From Steinernema hermaphroditum (lineage: Eukaryota > Nematoda > Chromadorea > Rhabditida > Steinernematidae), in contig CM059622.1 of NCBI GenBank assembly GCA_030435675.1, positions 310,001 through 374,000 of the forward strand: 64,000 bases of DNA, written 5' to 3'. Position 1 is the first letter of the stretch, and every line of letters begins with the position of its first letter. This document shows, piece by piece, positions 57,358-64,000 of the stretch. Both the position numbers and the translations under genes were made by a program. The notes below the pieces were generated by a model that worked only from the letters and a program-made list of their open reading frames with translations, did not search any database and was not told the origin of the DNA.

Positions 57358-57415
57358 CTCTAAATGGACATGTCAACAAGTGATTTACTCAGCAACCCGT
57401 ATATTCTCCCTCCCA

Positions 57416-58793
57416 TCATTTCTCATGTAAACTCAATTTGTTCAACTTCAAGTAGTATACTGGCGCGAAGGGATCTTTGGAATGTAGCACGACTTCGCTC
57501 TCGTCGATTGAGATACGTTTCTTGAAGAGCGGACAGTCAACAACGAACGACTCGTATTCGCCCCCTTCACCACAGACGTGCACTCCGTAGGCGTCGCTGA
57601 GCTTCTCCAACGACGGTTGCGCCTAAATGGGGTATTAGCCGCGTAAATAGGATTTCTTACCTGAGCCAACGTCAATCCGAGATGTTCGGCAGATAATCCC
57701 ATCGCGGCGACTTTGATTAAGACGGCTTCGACGCCCGAGGCAATCATCTCCCCGAGAAGCTCTTGCTGGTCGCGTTCCCAGAGGTAGCACAGGGGCTTTA
57801 GTCCTAGCCGTGCGCACACGTGCTCGACGCGCACCTTCTGGTAAGAGCTGAGGATCGCGCCAGCGGAAACACCTAAAATAAAACTGAGAAAATTATGCCA
57901 GACAACGGAGCAAACACTTGACCCTCACAACAAAATAATTTTAACGCATGCCCCACTACTCGCCCAAATACTTAATTTCCAGGATGCATGCAAATGTTTA
58001 TGCTTTTCCAACGGGCAAAATCCATCGGAGACGTCTCACATTTCGAAGTCTAGTCTAGCCAATATCGCAAGTTGTGCCCTTTAAATATAAACATCAGCGA
58101 CGATACAGCGGAGAGGCGACAAAATTAGTTGTCCGAAACTTGTGGCTTTTAAACTGTTTTCTGTCCTAGAAACAGAGGAAATGTCTTGAGTCGCCGATGT
58201 TGAGTCAACAGCGTCAAACTATCAGAATCAGCTTAGGCTTAGGTATATGACTTCCGATAGAATGTGCGCAAACATGTATCATAGGCAAATCCATAAGAGA
58301 CGTCTCACATTTCAGTCGACTCACGCAGAAAACAGCCGCATACAGATGATGACTGGAAAGCTGATCCTCACCACAGACGTAAACCGTTACGCACATGACC
58401 GCGTCCATTATCGCGGTGACTCACCTTCCACGTCCGGGTGTTCTTTGAGGATTCTCTCCAGCAACAGGAAGAGATCCTCAACTTCGTCTTCTTGAGTCGC
58501 ATCGTAATCAGAGCCTACATTCACCGGCTTTCCTGTGATCTCCTGGCGGTACAGAGGCAATCCGAACGCTTCAGCGTAGTACTGGAAGCAGCGAATTGCC
58601 GGAGCTCGCGACGGGGCCGTCTAACCTTGACGCCGTCGTGTCCAACGCTCTGGTACATGTAGCTGTCGATTTCTTGAAGGCCTTCCGAAGGGTATAGGTT
58701 GCCGAGACAGGTGATCTCGTGGCCGTCCTCGACGCACTTCATGAGATTGAAGCAGGAGTCTTTCCCACCGGATACGAGGCCTACAACCTTCAT
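57416..58793 (-). CDS. dph-6: Diphthine-ammonia ligase (DPH6/ATPBD4 family)
   Basis: DPH6 performs the last amidation of diphthamide on elongation factor 2, using ATP and ammonium. Exons 58626-58793, 58425-58581, 57661-57872, 57416-57622 give 247 residues, near the 267 of human DPH6 catalytic length. It starts MKVVGLVSGGKDSCFNLM (PP-loop SGGKDS at 8-13), then LGNLYPSEG, DSYMYQSVGHDG, GLPLYRQEITG, VSAGAILSSYQKVRVEHVCARLGL, LWERDQQELL, and CGEGGEYESFVVDCPLF. The ATG follows TTTTTCAG by 7 bases (trans-splice acceptor). Intron 2 is long (about 550 bp). Confidence 0.93.
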
Positions 58794-59228
58794 TAGGAAT
58801 CTGAAAAATAGCGACATTTAGACGCATTCTATTGTATCCCATGTCAGACGAAACAGACATCTTATGATGTCTAGACATCAACAAAAGCCAAAAACAATAC
58901 ACTCCATACAAGTCCACGCTCTCCCAGCGTTACAAAAGATAGAAAACACCAAATCGAAGGCGAGGCAGAAAACATGAAAAACCAGAATAACACGTTTATT
59001 TCCATGTAAACTAAGGCGTAGCAACCAACACATGAAGCACAAGTATATCAGCATTTGCACATTTGTAACTGTGTAACTCAAGTCTTGGGATTGACACAAC
59101 GTACAACTAACATCAATGAAGGTGAGGGGGTGGAGACACTGTGGAGAGAATAGACAATGTATTTTAGGCAACACGAACTAGGTATAGACAGAGCCAATCG
59201 GCCAAGAAGAGAACCCGGAGAGAACAGC
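58794..59228. other. Spacer between DPH6 promoter and akirin 3' end
   Basis: Both neighbours are on the minus strand. GGAGAGAATAGAC near 59150 matches the terminus of the MITE at 5431 but stands alone. Confidence 0.4.
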
Positions 59229-59975
59229 TCAGGAAACGTAGGCGGTGGCGTTGTGGCTGTTGATCTTAAGCTGCTCCTGTACGTACTGTACGTATTGGTC
59301 GTGTTTCTCTGAAATAACAACAACTGATTCAACCACAGAAAATCAAGTTTTCTATTTACCAGCCATGCTTGACTCTAACGCAATCTCGTACTCGTAGCGG
59401 AGCCGCATCTCCTGCTCCCGAAGAAGACGTTCGCAGATCATCTGCACTTGCTTCAACGAGAACTGAGGTTTTTCGTAAAGGTCATTGTCGGGCGACATGT
59501 GACGGGCAGAACGAGGCGAACTTTCGAAAAGATTGCCAGATTCGCCTTCAGAATCACTCGATGCCGACTGGAATGTACGTAGTTAGAACGGTACAACCAC
59601 GATCAAAGAACTCACATTCGTGCGGTAGCTCGTGGACGGAGCGTTCTGATCCATAGCAGCACATTCACCATCTTTACGACGTTTAGGAATCAGCTTGCGT
59701 CGTCGCAGGCTCTTGACCTCAGCTTGCAGATAAGACTCCAACTGGGCAGAGGTGAGCTTTCCGCAGTCGATCTTCGCGAAAGGCGAATCATCATTTTCAC
59801 CGTGGAGCGCCTTCAGAGCTGACGAGTTTGGAAGCGACGCGGCAATAGTTCCCAGCTGAGGACGGAAGGGAGAGCAATGGGGGCTTTGACGTTGACGCTT
59901 CGCCTGCGACGGGCCGTCAGCGCTCAGGTACGCTTCGTAGTCGAAAGGACGCTTCAAAGCGAGTCCGCACGTCAT
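59229..59975 (-). CDS. akir-1: Akirin
   Basis: Akirins are small nuclear cofactors linking transcription factors to chromatin remodelling and innate immune genes. Exons 59616-59975, 59360-59567, 59229-59308 give 215 residues. N-terminus MTCGLALKRPFDYEAYLS matches the family start; KRQRQSP is a likely nuclear signal; the conserved C-terminal block reads FSLKQVQMICERLLREQEMRLRYEYE, then EKHDQYVQYVQEQL and the family ending ATAYVS. Introns are 45-51 bp. Intact. Confidence 0.95.
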
Positions 59976-61930
59976 CTCGAGTGTCCTGAAAACAGTGAAA
60001 ATTATTTACATGTTTAACAACCTACGGCATCCGGCCAAGCGCCGCGTCAACGGTACAAGATCCGACAAAACAAGCCAGCGTCGCCCCACGCGCAAACATC
60101 TAGTGCACCACGCCCACAAGTGCTCGACCAAAGCGACAATCATGTGACCTTGCTCCGACAGTGCAGCACACCATATGAGGACAAAAGTAGAAAACGTAAA
60201 ATGAGTTCCAGAACGCAAAAGTGAGTCACTGAGCAAAGGTCGCCACATTTTCGTAAATGGAAATGCATCACATCGGGACAAATCACAAAAACAAATGTCG
60301 TAAGTTCGCCCACGAACATTACGGTAATGAGGAGACGTCGTTTGACGTCGGCTGCTGACAAAGCTGCACTTTCTATGGGCGACGGAGCGCGGCGGCGGCA
60401 GCGGTGATTGGCATCGGCGACAGAGCGGAATTAGGAGCTGCACATACGCACAATCGGAGAGCAAGCGAGCGGAGCAGGAATGGAAAGCAAATCGACTATA
60501 GCAGACGCAGAACGATCGGCGGCGGCGGCGCGTCGATCACGACGCCTCGTATCGTCGTCGACTCGCATGGAGAACTGAGCGGCGACGACGATTCTGTTGG
60601 CTGCGCTGAGCGGCGCTGGAGCGGCGGGGACGGAGCGAACGAACTAAATGGTTTTTCAATGCGTAGAGCGCATAAAAAACGCCACGGCCGCTGAGCTGGA
60701 CAACGTTGCCGCAGCCACCGCCGATGGGAACAAGAGCCGGACCGGAGAGACTTAACGAACGCGAATGACCCTTTCGCCCAAAAACACTTTCGCATATGTT
60801 TCACCCGAGCGCGACCGCTGTTTGTCGGACGGCGCGCAGCAGCAGCTCAGCGCGAGAAGATAACAGGCAGCAGCAAACGGTGGCTGCAGTCGGGGAACGG
60901 ACGGGGACGGTGCTTCGGGCAAATGGTGGAATTGCAATGTCCAGATCAAGGGCTTCGCTGTATGTTACGACGTTGTTCACACGTCGCGACACCGGCCGCG
61001 TCCGCAGCGACCGAATTGCTCCAATCGCTGGAAGAAGACCGACCGCTTCCGGTGGAGTACGGCCAGAAAAATAAAATTGCACGGATTCCCTGGTCGCGTC
61101 GGCGCCAAGTGCACTCACGACCGGCCGATGCCCGTCGCACGACACCACTTTCGGACGGCTTCTTGCCCCGACAAAAGAGCCGAATTTTCGAAATTGGCGA
61201 GGAAGATGGGGCGCCCGGTCCGGATGGCGGCGAAGAGAAGAAGACAACGGAGGAGCGGACACATCGATCAGAGCTCGCGACGGCGGCGACTGGCGAGCGG
61301 CGTTGAGAGGCGAATGGAAGCCGACTGCTTTGACGCGTCGACCACCACAGAGCAGCAGCGGCGGCGGTGGCGGCGCTGCGAAAGAGGGGTCGTCGGCCGC
61401 CGGCGGTGTTTTGGGGGGAGAGAGCGAGCCCGAGCGAGCGAGGTCGGCGACCAGGACGACGACGGCGGCGGCGATGGAGAGTCGTCGAGGCGCAGGGGAG
61501 CGAACGCACGCGCACTGGAGTAAGATGCGATTAGAGTGTGATGGGGCGGGTTCGTCGCCGCTCTGGGACCGTGAGCCCATTTGGAAAGGGGACGGACTGT
61601 TTGCGCTCGATGAAAAACTCCGTAACGCATTGATTAGCTACCGTAATCCGTGTGAATGCGAGATCTCGCCGCCGTTCTCCGTATCTCCCCTCTCGTAACG
61701 AACCTAATTGTACACCCATTATTTATGTTGAAGTCACCCATCTAAGCGCATAAACATGTTTTCGGCATTCGCCCAAAAGAAAAGAATACAAAATGTTCTT
61801 CCCTACATTACAACACAGAGGAGGGACTCTGTAGATCTGTACGGAGTAGGCGGCCTAGAAAGCGACTATAAACACAGCAATAAATCCCTACCGATAGCTA
61901 CTTATCCAGACCCTCAATTATACCACTCAC
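59976..61930. other. GC-rich block, coding status unclear
   Basis: From about 60370 to 61530 the sequence is rich in CGG/CGA/GGC triplets and open in several frames on both strands at once (up to 259 codons on minus, 148 on plus). Products are Arg/Ala/Ser/Pro-rich without a domain, as expected from composition alone. It lies upstream of akirin and could be a promoter or leader exon region. Not called as a gene. Confidence 0.4.
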
Positions 61931-63178
61931 TTATCCGCTCCTAATACGGCTTCTGCGCACTCTCGACAAAATGAAAAACATAGCGAACACCATAAATCAC
62001 TCGCGGAGCTGACCCCGAAACGAGTGCCTGGTGCACGGATGAGCGTTTCAAAATAAACAAAAAGAGGGAACGTACATTGGAGATGGTCGACGCGGTGATG
62101 TTTATAGTGGTGGAAGAAGGCGATGGAGGCGATCGGGAGAACACCGCTTCCGCCGACGGACAGACTGAAAGTAGCCCAGGCCTTTGACACTTTAAGGCTG
62201 CCTGTCTACGTACAGTAGATTCGAGAGATATTGGATTGTATGACAAAGGCTAGACGTCTCTCTACACAGCACCTAGGGACGTCAGTCTTGCGGGAAAATG
62301 GGACTTGAAAACAAGTTAACGAGGCTCATAGCCCTGGGACTTCGATGGCATGGTGACTAACACGACTTTAGGGGCTCGATCTTCAGTCTTTGTTAGCGCC
62401 GACAATAGCAAATGAATCGACCGATATTCACTGAGGATTTAAAAAATGATGTTCCCTAGAAGCTTTAGAAATCACTCAACACCGCCTAAAGACAAGAAAA
62501 GGGATGTTATTTACCACATCCTATCAACGATAGGTGCCTTACAGAGCCATTCTCTCGAGTCCAATCAACGCAGATTAGAAATGTGAGAAATGTCAACGAG
62601 AAAGCACAAGTACACATGTTTTTGTGGACGTCGCTCGTATGGGAAAATGCACATAGAAAACAGATTTGATACGGCGGTTTTGAGTTAGAACACTTCTAAA
62701 GGAGATGAAAAAGCGTTCTTGACCTTTGTGGACATGATGTAAAGCTGTATGCCCTTCTTAATATGCACTTTAATTACGGATATGTAACTCATATCAATCT
62801 GCTTTTTCACCCTTGTAGTATATGTACTTGAACTTCAGCGTCGGCAATTAGACTAGGGCGGCGTAAAATTCGCAAATTCCGGCCCGATCGAGGTCCCCCA
62901 AGAAAGAATTCTGCATAATTTTGCAGATTTAGGCCGTTCTAATAACTATGTTCAGTTCTTAAGCGCTGTCCGCTTTCGCCCCATCCGTCTACGTGTTTGG
63001 TCTAGACGAGAGAATGACTCTGTTAATCTGTATTGCGTAGTCATGTGGATGAAATCTGTTTTCGAATTACTTTTCTGCGTGGTGACAGATGATGAATAGT
63101 GTGGGAATGTTGGACTGGGCTGATTCATTTGTTATCGTGGACGATGGCTAGAAATACAAAGGCAGTCCCTAGAACGGA
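61931..63178. other. Quiet interval with a diverged forkhead-promoter copy
   Basis: Minus-strand 62150-62058 looks like one exon (CTACTTTCAG|...|GTACGT) but has two open frames and no partners. 62321-62398 (CTCATAGCCCTGGGACT ... TCGATCTTCAGTCTTTG) is a diverged copy of the forkhead 5' flank at 22876-22945, same orientation. Nothing else seen. Confidence 0.5.
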
Positions 63179-64000
63179 CGGTAGCAAGGACTGAAGATCG
63201 ATCTTCAGCATCTGCTAAGTCGCACCATAACACTGGAGTCCCAGAGCTATAAGAGTCCGATTTTAGTCCAAGGTTGGTGTCGGTTCGAGCTCAACTTTTG
63301 CTGTTCTTGACTTCGTACCTAGTAGGAGAAGCATCTTTACAAGGGTTACACTTAGCACGATCTCAGACACTCAATTTACAAGGGGCCCACCTCAACCAGA
63401 AAGCAATGCTTCTTGGCTTGTATAAGGAACTGTTCAAGTCCCTCCAACATACAACTAATTCTCAAACTCCTGAAACGATCAAAATGGTTTCTAAGAAGCA
63501 CAAGCAAAACGAGTACGGACTCTCCTACAACGCGATGATTGTCCTTGCGATCCAGAATTCGCCGGCTGCCCTCAACCACAAGTTTTGCAACAGAGGCGCC
63601 AGCATCCAGGACATCTACAAGTTCCTGAAGGCCCACGTGAGACCCATAGCGGCGATGGACAAAAAGGAGTGGAACAAGACGGAACGGGTCATCCGTCACT
63701 CCCTCTCGCAGACGACCTATTTCAACCGTTTCTCCATTTCCGAGGACGGCATCAAGATTGTCCCCAGCAGGGCTGCGGGTGCCGAGAAAGGTTCGATCTG
63801 GACTCTCTACCCCGCGTGTGGAGAGACAGAAGAGAAATGCCACAAACGCATCTTCAAGGTCTTCAAGGAGGAGAACGTTCTGAAGTTCCGGGAGCATCTG
63901 TTCAACCCCGACATCATAGACGCCCTCAAGAATGGAACCTACGGGTGGCACGGTCCCCATGGGGAGTCTCTTGGGACCTCCGACGCCGTGAAGAAGCTCC
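63179..64000. repeat. Forkhead duplication unit, copy 3 (plus, cut by window end)
   Basis: Starts at ACGGTAGCAAGGACTG and is essentially identical, inverted, to the upstream region and coding sequence of copy 1 (22945 downward). It includes the palindrome CTGAAGATCGATCTTCAG (63191-63208) and TATAAG (63421-63426). Confidence 0.88.
63484..64000 (+). CDS. Divergent forkhead protein, copy 3 (partial)
   Basis: Open from the AAAATGG start at 63484 to the window edge: 172 codons, covering the full forkhead-like domain (residues about 11-112). Its protein matches copy 1, not copy 2, at the diagnostic AAMDKKEW site, and the codons are nearly identical too, so copies 1 and 3 split most recently. The C-terminal half lies outside. 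Confidence 0.82.
   Translation, partial: MVSKKHKQNEYGLSYNAMIVLAIQNSPAALNHKFCNRGASIQDIYKFLKAHVRPIAAMDKKEWNKTERVIRHSLSQTTYFNRFSISEDGIKIVPSRAAGAEKGSIWTLYPACGETEEKCHKRIFKVFKEENVLKFREHLFNPDIIDALKNGTYGWHGPHGESLGTSDAVKKL

Noticed and set aside
60801..61580. 259-codon minus frame in the GC-rich block
   Set aside because: Both strands are open at once and the product is compositional (Arg/Ala/Pro/Ser).
62058..62150. Possible single minus-strand exon
   Set aside because: Good acceptor and donor, but two frames are open and no partner exon was found.
1..64000. CRISPR arrays, bacterial operons, ribosome binding sites
   Set aside because: Introns, poly(A) signals, a tRNA without CCA and eukaryotic proteins show this is nuclear DNA; no spacer-repeat array present.

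Overview
This is eukaryotic nuclear DNA, almost certainly from a free-living chromadorean nematode. Introns are mostly 43-60 bp with GT...TTTCAG borders. Several genes have a lone TTTCAG acceptor a few bases before the ATG, as expected for spliced-leader trans-splicing (rpl-4 at 31004, dph6-like at 58800, the 29442 gene, cct-2). Recognisable proteins include nematode-type NCL-1, tandem CCCH and akirin proteins. I cannot name the species. All exon models were built by hand from splice signals and reading-frame continuity.

Layout. 1-16,900 is gene-poor and holds small transposon-like inverted repeats: a hAT-type foldback element with an exact 8-bp target-site duplication, a Harbinger-type MITE with TTA duplication, a MITE with a 40-bp perfect palindrome, a diverged foldback repeat and a diverged 260-bp tandem repeat. 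16,920-18,793 is the chaperonin gene cct-2 (minus). 19,187-26,760 is an island of unfamiliar genes: two convergent paralogous small membrane-anchored proteins, two inverted copies of a divergent forkhead gene, and between those copies a multi-exon gene with internally duplicated exon pairs and a C-terminal SH2-like domain. 26,994-29,575 has a tandem CCCH zinc-finger gene, a single-exon gene of the MDxVPxxF type and tRNA-Gln(UUG). 31,010-36,300 has rpl-4 with an early stop, a stray copy of its 3' end, a foldback element and rpl-17 copy 1. 36,805-41,584 has a six-finger C2H2 gene, a broken complexin copy and a second MDxVPxxF gene. 41,993-47,218 is a FANCI homolog. 47,628-51,947 carries SEC61 alpha and SEC62, two parts of the ER translocon, on the same strand. 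52,200-52,854 is rpl-17 copy 2. 53,437-55,974 is ncl-1/brat. 56,700-57,357 is a degenerate POU-homeobox gene, 57,416-58,793 a diphthamide synthetase (DPH6) homolog, 59,229-59,975 akirin. A GC-rich block and a quiet stretch follow, and a third forkhead copy runs off the right edge.

The conserved genes are mostly housekeeping: protein synthesis (rpl-4, rpl-17 twice, DPH6, NCL-1), folding (CCT2), ER import (SEC61A, SEC62) and DNA repair (FANCI). Against this background the window shows repeated recent local duplication (forkhead three times, rpl-17 twice, part of rpl-4 twice, the small membrane genes) and several decaying gene copies. The most unusual stretch is the 19-27 kb island.
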